Positions 1 to 12,270 of a DNA stretch of 64,000 nucleotides are shown one piece after another. The translations under genes were made by a program, and so were the position numbers. This DNA is from Pseudomonas monteilii NBRC 103158 = DSM 14164. GTDB taxonomy: Bacteria > Pseudomonadota > Gammaproteobacteria > Pseudomonadales > Pseudomonadaceae. Every line of letters starts with the position of its first letter. The first letter of the stretch is position 1. Where the stretch lies: contig NZ_BBIS01000021.1 of NCBI RefSeq assembly GCF_000730605.1, positions 29,306 to 93,305 of the forward strand. The letters run 5' to 3'. Under the pieces are notes generated by a model. The model was not told the DNA's origin and searched no databases. It saw only the letters and a program-made list of their open reading frames with translations.

Positions 1-606
<606 letters not shown>

Positions 607-621
607 AAGCGCCGTTTCTCC

Positions 622-714
622 ACTGTGGGAGCGGGCTTGTCCCGCGAACGCGTCAGCTGCGCCAACGCGTTTGGCAGGCCTGACGCCTTCGCGGGGCAAG
701 CCCGCTCCCTCAGT
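622..714. repeat. Pair of REP-like elements in inverted orientation (BIME-like)
   Basis: Two copies of a GGGAGCGGGCTTG(T/C)CCCGCGAA-type sequence face each other, at about 622-648 and 686-714. Each can fold alone (GCGGG/CCCGC stems) and the two can pair together. They lie in the 149-base thiC-cytX gap and may act as an mRNA stabiliser or attenuator between the genes. Confidence 0.75.
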
Positions 715-755
715 GGGTCGGCGAAACCCTATCAATCCTTCTGGCGAACATAACA

Positions 756-2039
756 ATGACCACCCCCAGCCAATTTTCCCCCGACCACCCGATCCCCCCC
801 CACCAGCGCATCTTCGGTGCCCGCGACCTGTTCTCGCTGTGGTTCTCCCTCGGCATCGGCCTGATGGTGCTGCAGGTCGGCGCCATGCTGGCCCCCGGTC
901 TGGGCCTGGCGGGCGCAGTGCTGGCCATCGCACTGGGCACCGGCGTGGGCGTGCTGTTGCTGGGGGCTGCCGGTGTGATCGGCAGCGACACCGGCCTGTC
1001 GGCCATGGGCACCCTGAAACTCAGCCTGGGCGGCCACGGCGCGCGCCTGCCGGCGCTGCTCAACCTGCTGCAACTGGTCGGCTGGGGCGCGTTCGAGATC
1101 ATTGTCATGCGCGATGCTGCCAGCCTGCTGGGCGCGCGCGCCTTCGGCGAAGGCAGTGCCTGGAACAGCCCGATGCTTTGGACCCTGTGCTTCGGTGCCC
1201 TGGCCACCTTGCTGGCAGTGAGCGGGCCACTGGCCTTCGTGCGCAAGGTACTGCGCGCCTGGGGTATCTGGTTGCTGCTGGGTGCTTGCGTCTGGCTGAC
1301 CTGGAACCTGTTCGCCAAAGCTGACCTGGCTGATCTGTGGAACCGCGCCGGGGACGGCTCGATGTCGCTGGCGGTGGGCTTCGACATCGTCATTGCCATG
1401 CCCCTGTCGTGGCTCCCGCTGATCGCCGACTACTCGCGCTTCGCCCGCAACGGCAAGCATGTATTTGGCGGTACGGTGGTGGGCTACTTTATCGGCAACA
1501 CCTGGCTGATGAGCCTGGGCGTGGCTTACACCCTGGCCTTCGCTGCCAATGGCGAGGTCAATGCCCTGCTGCTGGCCCTGGCGGCCGCCGGCATGGGTAT
1601 TCCGCTGTTGCTGATTTTGCTGGACGAGTCGGAAAAGGCCTTTGCCGACATCCATTCGGCGGCCGTGTCCACCGGTGTGCTGGTGCCGGTGAAGGTCGAG
1701 CACCTGGCCTTGGCCATTGGCGTGCTGTGCACCCTGATCGCTTTGCTGGCGCCGCTGGCCCAGTACGAGAACTTCCTGCTACTGATCGGCTCGGTGTTCG
1801 CGCCGCTGTTCGGCGTGGTGCTGATGGACCACTACGTGGTGCGTCGCCGTCGCCTGCCGGCCCAGGTGGGTGGTTTGCACTGGCAGGCGCTGCTGGCCTG
1901 GGTGGTGGGGGTGGCGGCTTACCATGTCATCGCTACACAGGCGCCGGACTTCGGGGCGACCCTGCCGGCACTGGTGCTGGCAGGGCTACTGCACGGGCTG
2001 CTGAGCCTCAGCCGCGGCCGGGAAACAGTTCAGGCTTGA
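756..2039 (+). CDS. cytX: Putative hydroxymethylpyrimidine transporter CytX (NCS1 family)
   Basis: This 427-residue protein is almost entirely hydrophobic, with about 12 predicted membrane helices, and resembles the purine-cytosine permease (NCS1) family in its CytX branch. Near the N-terminus it has the family-like segment GARDLFSLWFSLGIGLMVLQ. CytX genes are typically thiamine regulated and thought to import the HMP moiety of thiamine; the position directly after thiC supports this. The start ATG at 756 has no strong ribosome site, so it is the least certain part of the call. The 3' end overlaps the oppositely oriented lipoprotein gene by 32 bases. Substrate is inferred from context. Confidence 0.85.
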   Translation: MTTPSQFSPDHPIPPHQRIFGARDLFSLWFSLGIGLMVLQVGAMLAPGLGLAGAVLAIALGTGVGVLLLGAAGVIGSDTGLSAMGTLKLSLGGHGARLPALLNLLQLVGWGAFEIIVMRDAASLLGARAFGEGSAWNSPMLWTLCFGALATLLAVSGPLAFVRKVLRAWGIWLLLGACVWLTWNLFAKADLADLWNRAGDGSMSLAVGFDIVIAMPLSWLPLIADYSRFARNGKHVFGGTVVGYFIGNTWLMSLGVAYTLAFAANGEVNALLLALAAAGMGIPLLLILLDESEKAFADIHSAAVSTGVLVPVKVEHLALAIGVLCTLIALLAPLAQYENFLLLIGSVFAPLFGVVLMDHYVVRRRRLPAQVGGLHWQALLAWVVGVAAYHVIATQAPDFGATLPALVLAGLLHGLLSLSRGRETVQA

Positions 2040-2754
2040 GCACGCCATTCAGGCGTGGGTAGGGGATCTTCAGCTCCACGTGGCCCATGGAATAGGGCGC
2101 GATGGCGTAGACCTCATACTTGACCACGACTGCGCCGTACGTCAGGGCGATGTGCGGCGATTTCTTGAACGGCCAGGTTTTGACGAACTCGGCGTCCTTG
2201 TCCATGCCCACGCTCATCAGCCAGGCCCGGTGCGACTCCTCGACGGTTTTCCAGAAGGTGTCTTCCTGGCCGGGCACCAGCATGTCCTGCAGGGTCAGCA
2301 CCTTGTCCAGCTTTCGCGAATAGTTGATGAAGCCACGCCCCGGCATGCCGTGGGCGCCACCGCTGTCCAGGTAGCTGGACAATTCGATGATCACCAGCCC
2401 GTCATGCTGCTCGCGTACTTTGGCTTGCAGGTAGCTGCTGTTACGTTTGTCGGCACTGGCCAGGTATTGCTGCTCGTAGGCCTGCAGGGTGCTCGGCGCG
2501 GTGCCATGCTGATTGTCTTCGGTAAGTTGCAGCAGGCGTTTTTCGACGATGGCGTCCAGCTTTGGCAAGGCCGGGAAGTGGACCATGTCGATGTTCACCA
2601 ACGGGCAGTCGCTTTCGCTGCAGCCGGGTTTCACGTGCTCCCAGGCGTCGCGCTTGACCTCGAGCGGGGCCCGGTAGTTGGGCGTGAACAGGCTCTGGCA
2701 GGCGCCCAGAGCGAGTGCCAGCACAGCCACGGAAGTCAGTTTGACAAGTGTCAT
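2008..2754 (-). CDS. DUF3298/RsiV-like lipoprotein
   Basis: This 248-residue protein has a lipoprotein signal peptide with lipobox LGAC and the modified cysteine at residue 19, so it should be lipid-anchored. The body contains SSYLDSGGAHGMPGRGFINY and a later segment ending in the LKIPYPRLNGVLKPEL region, which match my recollection of the DUF3298 domain found in RsiV-like and PdaC-like envelope proteins. Function is unknown; other members bind lysozyme or modify peptidoglycan, which is only a hint here. It is divergent from nudF and its 3' end runs 32 bases into cytX. Confidence 0.75.
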   Translation of the reverse strand: MTLVKLTSVAVLALALGACQSLFTPNYRAPLEVKRDAWEHVKPGCSESDCPLVNIDMVHFPALPKLDAIVEKRLLQLTEDNQHGTAPSTLQAYEQQYLASADKRNSSYLQAKVREQHDGLVIIELSSYLDSGGAHGMPGRGFINYSRKLDKVLTLQDMLVPGQEDTFWKTVEESHRAWLMSVGMDKDAEFVKTWPFKKSPHIALTYGAVVVKYEVYAIAPYSMGHVELKIPYPRLNGVLKPELFPGRG

Positions 2755-2950
2755 GATGATCCTTGCAGAACAGGGAAAAGTCGGCCTTTGACCGTCTGCG
2801 CGGCCTTCAGTTCGCCACTAAGCTAACAGAGTGAAGACCTGCTGTCCCGAGTGCGCCAGCGGTTGGCGGAAAGGGATGAAACCGGCAGGCGTGCAGAGTA
2901 GGATGGCGCGATGCAGTAACCAGGCGGTTGATGTAGCAACGAGGATTTCC

Positions 2951-3568
2951 ATGTCAGACACATTGAATTCGGTGCCCAAGGCGGTCGAGATCGTCAAGCG
3001 GGCCAACTGTTTCCAGGGCTTCTACAAGCTCGACAAGGTGCACCTGCGCCACGAGCTGTTTGCCGGAGGCATGGGCCGCGAGATCAGCCGCGAACTGTTC
3101 GTGCGCCACGATGCAGTGTGTGTACTGCCTTACGACCCGTTGCGTGATGAAGTGGTGCTGATCGAGCAGTTTCGCGTTGGCGCCATGGGCAAGATCGATA
3201 ACCCCTGGCTGATCGAGATGGTCGCCGGGCTGATCGACAAGGACGAACAACCCGAAGAAGTCGCTCACCGCGAAGCCGAAGAAGAAGCTGGCCTGACGTT
3301 CACTGCACTGTGGCCGATGACCCGCTACTTCCCGTCGCCCGGCGGCAGTGACGAATACGTTCATCTGTTCCTTGGCCGGTGTAGCAGCGAGGGGGCGGGC
3401 GGCCTTCATGGTCTGGAAGAAGAGGGCGAAGACATTCGCGTGCGCGTGTGGTCGTTCGAGGACGCCTTGCAGGCCGTGCGCGACGGGCGTATCTGCAACG
3501 CGGCGACCATCATCGGCCTGCAATGGCTGGCGCTGAACCGCGACGAAGTACGAGGTATGTGGAAGTGA
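2951..3568 (+). CDS. nudF: ADP-ribose diphosphatase NudF
   Basis: This 205-residue Nudix hydrolase is expected to cleave ADP-ribose to AMP and ribose 5-phosphate. The Nudix box GX5EX7REUXEEXGU is complete: GLIDKDE, seven residues, then REAEEEAGL. Length and the SPGGSDEYVHLFLG segment fit the NudF (TrgB) subgroup. The frame is open further upstream, but ATG 2951 is chosen because of the GAGGA ribosome site at 2941-2945 and because it gives the usual length (E. coli 209). The next gene starts inside its stop codon (GTGA), so nudF, yqiB and cpdA look like one operon, the same grouping as in E. coli. Confidence 0.93.
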   Translation: MSDTLNSVPKAVEIVKRANCFQGFYKLDKVHLRHELFAGGMGREISRELFVRHDAVCVLPYDPLRDEVVLIEQFRVGAMGKIDNPWLIEMVAGLIDKDEQPEEVAHREAEEEAGLTFTALWPMTRYFPSPGGSDEYVHLFLGRCSSEGAGGLHGLEEEGEDIRVRVWSFEDALQAVRDGRICNAATIIGLQWLALNRDEVRGMWK

Positions 3569-4011
3569 ATTTGCTGCGCGAGCGCTATCGAGTCGATCTG
3601 GTCGGGCTGCAGGCAGCCTGCGAGGCCAACTACGCCCGGCTGATGCGCCTGTTGCCCGACATGCGCACCACCCAGAGCTCGCGCCGTATCGGCATGACCC
3701 AGGGTGACCAGATGCTCGGTGTGCTGGTGCTCGACGTGGTGCTGGCCTGCCCGTACACCACCACCCTGCATGTACGCCAAGAGCACAGCCTGCCGTGGCT
3801 GCCTGTGCCGCACCTGGAAGTGCAGGTGTACCACGATGCGCGCATGGCCGAAGTGGTCAGTGCCGAACACACGCGGCGCCTGCGCAGCATCTATCCGTAC
3901 CCTAACGAGGCCATGCATCAGCCGGACGAAAAGGCCCAGCTCAACCTGTTCCTCGGTGAATGGTTGAGCCATTGCCTGGCTTGCGGTCACGAACTGGCAA
4001 GTGTTCGCTGA
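3565..4011 (+). CDS. yqiB: DUF1249 family protein (YqiB-like)
   Basis: This 148-residue protein resembles E. coli YqiB: it shares an N-terminal CEANYARLMRLLP segment, a central LEVQVYHDARMAEV segment and the C-terminal YPNEAMHQPDEKAQLNLFL block. Its biochemical role is not established. A GTG start at 3565 is chosen because it overlaps the nudF stop in a GTGA junction; GTG 3559 is an in-frame alternative. The cpdA ATG follows one base after its stop. Conserved linkage nudF-yqiB-cpdA suggests a housekeeping role linked to nucleotide signalling, but that is inference. Confidence 0.85.
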   Translation: MNLLRERYRVDLVGLQAACEANYARLMRLLPDMRTTQSSRRIGMTQGDQMLGVLVLDVVLACPYTTTLHVRQEHSLPWLPVPHLEVQVYHDARMAEVVSAEHTRRLRSIYPYPNEAMHQPDEKAQLNLFLGEWLSHCLACGHELASVR

Positions 4012-4012
4012 C

Positions 4013-4810
4013 ATGCAGCCAGACCTGACGCGCCCTGTGCATGTGGTGCAACTGACCGACGCTCACCTTTTCGCCGATCCGGCCGGCAGCATGTTGGGCC
4101 TTAAAACCCGTGACAGCCTGGGCCATGTGGTGGCCCAGGTGCAGCGTGAGCAACCGCTTGTCGACTTGCTGCTGTGTACGGGCGACCTGTCCCAGGATGC
4201 CAGTGTTGCCTCTTATGAAGCGTTTCGTGAGCTGACCGCGCCATTTGCCGTGCCCACCCGCTGGTTGCCGGGCAACCATGACGAAGCCCGGGTCATGGCC
4301 GAAGTGGCCCCGGAGCTGCTGCAGGCGGTAACCGATATCGGCGCCTGGCGTATTGTCATGCTCAACACGGCAGTGCATGGCGCGACACATGGCCTGCTGG
4401 AGGATGACCAGCTGGCCGTGCTGCAAGCCGCGCTGAAAGGGGCGGGCGAGCGCCATTGCCTGGTGTGTTTCCACCATCAGCCGGTAGACATCGGCTGCGC
4501 CTGGATCGCGCCGATCGGCTTGCGCAACGCCCAGGCACTGTTCGATATCGTCGAGGCTTATCCACAGGTGCGGGCGTTGCTGTGGGGGCATGTGCATCAG
4601 GAATGGGATGAAGTACGCGATGGCCGGCGCCTGCTGGCTACGCCGTCGACCTGCATTCAGTTCGCGGCGCGCAGTGAGGATTTCCAGGTGAGCGAAGAGC
4701 CGCCTGGTTACCGCTGGTTGCGCCTGCATGCTGATGGGCGGCTGGAGACCGGGGTGGAGCGGGCGCTGGATTTCAAGGTTGCTCTCGATTTCGATAGTCC
4801 AGGATATTGA
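4013..4810 (+). CDS. cpdA: 3',5'-cyclic-AMP phosphodiesterase CpdA
   Basis: A 265-residue calcineurin-like metallophosphoesterase. The metal-binding motifs occur in order: TDAHL near residue 15, GDLSQD near 58, GNHDE near 88, HHQP near 155 and GHVHQ near 193. CpdA hydrolyses cAMP to AMP and so sets the level available to Vfr/Crp. The start at 4013 lies one base after the yqiB stop; an earlier in-frame ATG at 4001 sits inside yqiB and is less likely. It is the last gene of the nudF operon; a weak GGGGC/GCCCC hairpin without a T tract follows at 4818-4835. Confidence 0.93.
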   Translation: MQPDLTRPVHVVQLTDAHLFADPAGSMLGLKTRDSLGHVVAQVQREQPLVDLLLCTGDLSQDASVASYEAFRELTAPFAVPTRWLPGNHDEARVMAEVAPELLQAVTDIGAWRIVMLNTAVHGATHGLLEDDQLAVLQAALKGAGERHCLVCFHHQPVDIGCAWIAPIGLRNAQALFDIVEAYPQVRALLWGHVHQEWDEVRDGRRLLATPSTCIQFAARSEDFQVSEEPPGYRWLRLHADGRLETGVERALDFKVALDFDSPGY

Positions 4811-4956
4811 AGAACTTGGGGCGCGGAGCGGCCCCGGCTCTCTTGAAGAAATTGTTGCGAAACCCGTGACACTGCGTCAAAACCCGGCGAACGCGCTACA
4901 CTGCGCGTCCCTGCGCCCGCATCATCAGGCGCAACGCCACAGTTTCCGGGGGCAGC

Positions 4957-5565
4957 ATGTCGGGTTCCATCCTCTATATCCATGGCTTCAACAGCTCGCC
5001 GCTTTCCACCAAGGCGCGCCAGCTCGAAGCCGTGATGCAGCAACTGGGGCTGTCGGCCCAGCTACGCGTGCCTGCCTTGCACCACCACCCGCGCCAGGCC
5101 ATCGCCCAGCTCGAAGCGGCTATCGCAGAACTCGGTGCGCCATTACTGGTGGGCAGCTCGCTCGGCGGCTACTATGCCACCCATCTGGCCGAGCGCTATG
5201 GCCTTAAAGCACTGCTGGTCAACCCGGCGGTAACCCCGCACAAGCATTTCGACGGTTACCTGGGCACCCAGCGCAATCATTACAGTGGTGAAACCTGGGA
5301 GCTGACACACGATCACGTGAAGGCCCTGGCCGAGCTGGAAGTACCGGCCCCGGTCGATGCCAGCCGCTACCAAGTGTGGCTGCAGACCGCCGATGAAACC
5401 CTGGACTATCGCCACGCCGAGCACTATTACCGTGCATGTGCCCTGCGCATCCAGGCCGGTGGCGACCACAGCTTCCAGGGCTTCGCCCAGCACCTGCCGG
5501 CACTGCTGGCCTTCGCCGGCATTGCCCGCGGGCAGTATGCGGCGCTCGACTTTTCTGTATTTTGA
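4957..5565 (+). CDS. yqiA: YqiA-type alpha/beta-hydrolase esterase
   Basis: This 202-residue protein opens with SILYIHGFNSSP, which carries the oxyanion-hole region, has the nucleophile elbow GSSLGGYYA at about residue 68 and ends with GGDHSF supplying the likely catalytic histidine. These match the UPF0227/YqiA family of small esterases active on short acyl esters in vitro. The physiological substrate is unknown. As in E. coli, it lies between cpdA and parE. The 146-base upstream gap contains a TACACT -10-like hexamer at about 4897 but no convincing -35. Confidence 0.88.
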   Translation: MSGSILYIHGFNSSPLSTKARQLEAVMQQLGLSAQLRVPALHHHPRQAIAQLEAAIAELGAPLLVGSSLGGYYATHLAERYGLKALLVNPAVTPHKHFDGYLGTQRNHYSGETWELTHDHVKALAELEVPAPVDASRYQVWLQTADETLDYRHAEHYYRACALRIQAGGDHSFQGFAQHLPALLAFAGIARGQYAALDFSVF

Positions 5566-5600
5566 CTTTTTTGCATTCACCAGACTGACGAAGAGACCCT

Positions 5601-7505
5601 ATGGCCAATCCCAGCGCTAGCGCCTATAACGCAGACGCCATCGAAGTCCTCTCGGGCCTTGACCCGGTCCGCAAGCGGCCGGGCATGTACACCGATACCA
5701 GCCGCCCCAACCACCTGGCCCAGGAAGTCATCGACAACAGTGTCGACGAAGCCCTGGCTGGCCACGCCCGCTCGGTGCAGGTCATCCTGCATGCCGACCA
5801 CTCGCTGGAAGTCAGCGACGATGGCCGCGGCATGCCCGTGGACATCCACCCGGAAGAGGGTGTGTCCGGGGTCGAGCTGATCCTCACCAAGCTGCACGCC
5901 GGCGGCAAGTTCTCCAACAAGAACTACCAGTTCTCCGGTGGTTTGCACGGTGTGGGTATTTCGGTGGTCAATGCCCTGTCGACCCAGGTGCGTGTGCGCG
6001 TCAAGCGCGACGGCAACGAATACCAGATGACCTTTGCCGATGGCTTCAAGGCCAGCGAGCTGGAGGTGGTCGGTTCGGTCGGCAAGCGCAACACCGGCAC
6101 CAGCGTCTACTTCAGCCCTGACCCGAAGTACTTCGATTCGCCCAAGTTCTCCATCAGCCGCCTCAAGCATGTGCTCAAGGCCAAGGCCGTGCTGTGCCCG
6201 GGCCTGCTGGTCAGCTTCGAGGACAAGGCCAGCGGCGAAAAGGTCGAGTGGCACTATGAGGACGGCTTGCGCTCTTACCTGGTCGATTCGGTCAACGAGT
6301 TCCAGCGCCTGCCCGACGAGCCGTTCTGCGGCAGCTTGGCCGGTAACAAGGAAGCCGTTGACTGGGCCTTGTTGTGGTTGCCAGAGGGCGGCGACAGCAT
6401 CCAGGAAAGCTATGTCAACCTGATTCCGACCGCCCAGGGCGGTACCCACGTCAACGGCCTGCGCCAGGGGCTGCTGGATGCCATGCGCGAGTTCTGCGAG
6501 TTCCGCAACCTGCTGCCGCGTGGGGTGAAGCTGGCACCGGAAGACGTCTGGGAACGCATCACCTTCGTGCTGTCGATGAAGATGCAGGACCCGCAGTTCT
6601 CCGGGCAGACCAAAGAGCGTCTGTCTTCGCGTGAAGCGGCAGCGTTCGTTTCCGGCGTGGTCAAGGACGCCTTCAGCCTGTGGCTCAACGCCCACCCCGA
6701 GCTGGGCATGCAGCTGGCCGAGCTGGCCATCAGCAATGCCGGACGTCGCCTCAAGGCCAGCAAGAAGGTCGAGCGCAAGCGCATCACTCAGGGCCCGGCA
6801 TTGCCCGGCAAGCTGGCCGATTGTGCCGGCCAGGACCCGATGCGTGCAGAGCTGTTCCTGGTCGAGGGTGACTCGGCCGGTGGCTCGGCCAAGCAGGCGC
6901 GGGACAAGGAGTTCCAGGCGATCCTGCCGCTGCGCGGCAAGATCCTCAACACCTGGGAAGTGGACGGTGGCGAAGTCCTGGCCAGCCAGGAGGTGCATAA
7001 CATTGCCGTGGCCATTGGCGTTGACCCCGGTGCCACCGACCTTGCGCAGCTGCGCTACGGCAAAATCTGCATCCTCGCCGACGCCGACTCTGACGGCCTG
7101 CACATTGCCACGTTGCTGTGCGCGCTGTTCGTTCAGCACTTCCGGGCGCTGGTCGAGGCCGGGCACGTGTATGTGGCCATGCCGCCGCTGTACCGCATCG
7201 ACCTGGGCAAGGAAATCTACTACGCCCTCGACGAAGCCGAGCGTGACGGCATCCTCGATCGCCTGGTGGCCGAGAAGAAGCGCGGCAAGCCGCAGGTCAC
7301 CCGCTTCAAGGGCCTGGGCGAGATGAACCCGCCACAGCTGCGCGAAACCACCATGGACCCGAACACCCGGCGCCTGGTGCAGTTGACCCTGGATGACGTG
7401 CAGGCCACCTGCGAGCTGATGGACAAGCTGCTGGCCAAGAAGCGCGCCGGCGACCGCAAGAGCTGGCTGGAAACCAAAGGCAACCTGGCTGAGGTCATGG
7501 TTTGA
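5601..7505 (+). CDS. parE: DNA topoisomerase IV subunit B ParE
   Basis: The 634-residue ATPase subunit of topoisomerase IV, which decatenates daughter chromosomes. The N-terminal GHKL ATPase is seen as VIDNSVDEALAGHA and DDGRGMPVDIH, with GGLHGVG following; the TOPRIM segment EGDSAGGSAKQARDKEFQAI is near residue 420, followed by the PLRGKILN motif. Residues and length fit ParE (about 630) rather than GyrB (about 800). Its last codons overlap a TTG start of the next gene (TTGA), so parE heads a four-gene cluster ending with its partner parC. Confidence 0.97.
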   Translation: MANPSASAYNADAIEVLSGLDPVRKRPGMYTDTSRPNHLAQEVIDNSVDEALAGHARSVQVILHADHSLEVSDDGRGMPVDIHPEEGVSGVELILTKLHAGGKFSNKNYQFSGGLHGVGISVVNALSTQVRVRVKRDGNEYQMTFADGFKASELEVVGSVGKRNTGTSVYFSPDPKYFDSPKFSISRLKHVLKAKAVLCPGLLVSFEDKASGEKVEWHYEDGLRSYLVDSVNEFQRLPDEPFCGSLAGNKEAVDWALLWLPEGGDSIQESYVNLIPTAQGGTHVNGLRQGLLDAMREFCEFRNLLPRGVKLAPEDVWERITFVLSMKMQDPQFSGQTKERLSSREAAAFVSGVVKDAFSLWLNAHPELGMQLAELAISNAGRRLKASKKVERKRITQGPALPGKLADCAGQDPMRAELFLVEGDSAGGSAKQARDKEFQAILPLRGKILNTWEVDGGEVLASQEVHNIAVAIGVDPGATDLAQLRYGKICILADADSDGLHIATLLCALFVQHFRALVEAGHVYVAMPPLYRIDLGKEIYYALDEAERDGILDRLVAEKKRGKPQVTRFKGLGEMNPPQLRETTMDPNTRRLVQLTLDDVQATCELMDKLLAKKRAGDRKSWLETKGNLAEVMV

Positions 7506-8484
7506 TTCGGCAGTTTCTTGCCGTTTGCCTTGCGCTGGTTGCCCTGCCAAGCCTGGCGGGCAACTGGCCGGAGCTGAAGCTCAGTGCCGAACACCCGGTC
7601 GAAGGCATGCGCGGTGGCAACCTTTCGGGCCTGGTGGAATGCCGGGGCGGGCTGTGGGGCGTGTCCGATCGCGACGACGACCGTATCTACCGCTTTGACC
7701 AGCAAAACCCGACCTGGCGCGCACAACCGCTGACCTTTACCCCGCCATCGCCACCGGAAAGCGGGCTGCCGTGGGGTCTGAAGTCGCGCAACTGGGCGGC
7801 GTCGTACATTCGCGGAGGCGAGCTGGACTTCGAGGGCATCACCTGTGATCAGGCGGGTAACCTCTACCTGGCCAGTGAAGCCCATGCCGCCGTTTTGCAG
7901 TTGCCCGTGGACGGCGAACCGGACTGGTTGAAAATCGACCCGGCCATGGTTCGCCAGGCCCGCGCCAGCGGCATGCTGTTGAACTTCAATGCACTGTTCG
8001 AAGGCTTGGCTATCAACCCGGCGGGCGACCGCCTGTGGCTGGCCGCCGAGCGCGAACGGCGTGGCCTGGTAGCCATCGAACGCCAGCAATCGGTATGGAC
8101 TTGCGGGCGCAGCTGTGTGCTGTTGAGCGAGGCCGGGGTCGAGATGCAGCCGGCGCAAATGCCCGATGCCCGAGCGCTTTCGCGTGATTTTTCCGACCTG
8201 GCCTGGTTCGAGGGCAAGCTGTTTACGCTCGAACGCAACGCCTACCGGGTGTGCCGGCGTGATGTCGATAGCGGCAAGGTCGAGCGCTGCTGGTCGTTTG
8301 CAGCAGATGCCCTGGTGGAGTCGCGCCGCTACGCACAACCGTTCGGACTGGCTGAAGCGCTGGTAATCGATGCCAAGGGCGCTTGGATTGGCCTGGACAA
8401 CAACAACGGTGCCCGTGCCGATGGCGAAACCCGCCCGATCGTCTGGCGCTTCGATGCGCCGGAAGGCGGCTGGAGCGCCAAGCC

Positions 8485-8488
<4 letters not shown>
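7502..8488 (+). CDS. Secreted esterase-like/phytase-like beta-propeller protein
   Basis: A 328-residue protein with an N-terminal signal peptide (hydrophobic FLAVCLALVALPSLAG). The mature part has features I associate with the 'esterase-like activity of phytase' family (PF13449): GLWGVSDRDDDRIYRFD, the GGELDFEGIT block, a LFEGLAINPAGDRLWLAAER block and the late WIGLDNNNGARADGE block. Several aspartate-rich loops could bind metal. Substrate is unknown. The TTG start at 7502 overlaps the parE stop, and the next gene starts in an ATGA overlap, so translation of the cluster is probably coupled. Confidence 0.75.
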
Positions 8489-11272
<2,784 letters not shown>

Positions 11273-11287
11273 CCGGTAGAAATGTCT

Positions 11288-11312
11288 GGAACGGCAATTT
11301 CAGCGCCGTTCC
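11288..11312. other. Intercistronic hairpin after parC
   Basis: A perfect 8-base stem, GGAACGGC/GCCGTTCC, with a 9-base loop lies 16 bases after the parC stop. No T tract follows, so it is more likely an mRNA-end stabiliser or partial attenuator than a full terminator. Confidence 0.5.
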
Positions 11313-11444
11313 GGGCAGAAATGCTGGAGTCGGACGGTTATTTCGCGGATGATATGGCCCTTGCGGTGCCGACGTAGTCGTGTGCCCGTTTGAATCTATA
11401 TGTATCACTGCGGTGTGCCTGAAGGCGACCGCCTGGATGGGATG

Positions 11445-12155
11445 ATGAAATTTCTGCGCCTTCCATTTGCGCTGTTGATGACTGGCCTGCTGGGCCTTGG
11501 CGGGTGCACCATGCATCAGCCGGTTGCCCTGTACCAGCTCGACAGTGGTGATCCTGGCCAGCCTTCGCAAAGCGCAGGCATGGCCGTGGTACTCGGCCCG
11601 GTATCGGTTGCCGATTACCTGCAGCGCGAGACGTTCCTGCAACGTCAGGCCGATGGCAGCCTGAGCGCAGCGACCGACGGTCGCTGGGCGGGCAGCCTTT
11701 CGTCGGATATCGACCAACTGCTGGTGCGTCAGCTTGCCTGGCGCCTGGACAGCCAGCGCGTGGTGTTGGCTCCGGCAACCGCTGGTTTCAGCCCGGATGT
11801 ACAAGTGCTGTTGTCGATCACCCGCCTGGACTCGGGCAAAAACCAGCCGGCCATTCTCGATGCCCAATGGCGTCTGCTGGACCGCCGTGGCCATGTGCGT
11901 GACAACCGCATCATTCACCTTGAGCAGCCGCACGAGGGTAGCGAGTCGTCGCAGGTGCAGGCCCAGGGCCAACTGCTGCAAAAGCTGGCTGAGCAGCTGA
12001 GCGCGGCGGTGAAGCCACTGGCCAACCAGCCGGCAATTGCCGAAGAATCGCCTAAAAAGCCTGCAGCGCCGGTGCAAGTGAAGAAGACGCCGGAGAAGTC
12101 CAAGATCCCGATGGCTTCGCCGATTCGTACCGATATGGAAGTTTATCGGTTCTGA
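11445..12155 (+). CDS. PqiC-family (ABC-type transport auxiliary) lipoprotein
   Basis: A 236-residue lipoprotein with signal peptide ending in lipobox LGGC (Cys21). The body, with LDSG near the start, a VSVADYLQR block, a WAGSLSSDIDQLL block and a C-terminal lysine/proline-rich tail, matches the PqiC/YmbA domain (PF03886). PqiC works with PqiA and PqiB in lipid transport between membranes, but no pqiA, pqiB or other MCE gene is nearby. Two adjacent ATGs (11442, 11445) are possible starts; the second begins the MKFLRLP signal peptide. It is followed by a good terminator. Confidence 0.78.
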   Translation: MKFLRLPFALLMTGLLGLGGCTMHQPVALYQLDSGDPGQPSQSAGMAVVLGPVSVADYLQRETFLQRQADGSLSAATDGRWAGSLSSDIDQLLVRQLAWRLDSQRVVLAPATAGFSPDVQVLLSITRLDSGKNQPAILDAQWRLLDRRGHVRDNRIIHLEQPHEGSESSQVQAQGQLLQKLAEQLSAAVKPLANQPAIAEESPKKPAAPVQVKKTPEKSKIPMASPIRTDMEVYRF

Positions 12156-12171
12156 TCAAGCCGCCAGCTAC

Positions 12172-12201
12172 AAAAAAGCCCGCATATTTGCGGGCTTTTT
12201 C
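12172..12201 (+). terminator. Rho-independent terminator after the PqiC-like gene
   Basis: The stem AAAAAAGCCCGCA/TGCGGGCTTTTT with a short AT loop is followed by a T run. It can serve both strands, and so may also end the convergent YtjB-like gene. Confidence 0.9.
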
Positions 12202-12228
12202 ATATCTGCTGTTTTTCGCTATCAGTGC

Positions 12229-12262
12229 TGGCCTCTTCGCGGGTTTACCCGCGAAGAGGCCA
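12229..12262. repeat. REP-like perfect palindrome
   Basis: A perfect 15-base inverted repeat, TGGCCTCTTCGCGGG and its complement around a TTTA loop, lies between convergent genes. It contains the same CGCGGGTTTACCCGCG core as the other REP-like elements in the window. Confidence 0.85.
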
Positions 12263-12270
12263 CCTCGGTA

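Noticed and set aside
607..755. Possible TPP riboswitch between thiC and cytX
   Set aside because: The gap holds a REP pair and no CUGAGA- or ACC-type conserved TPP elements.
2755..2950. Possible riboswitch upstream of nudF
   Set aside because: I saw no TPP or cobalamin box; only a small GTTG/CAAC hairpin.
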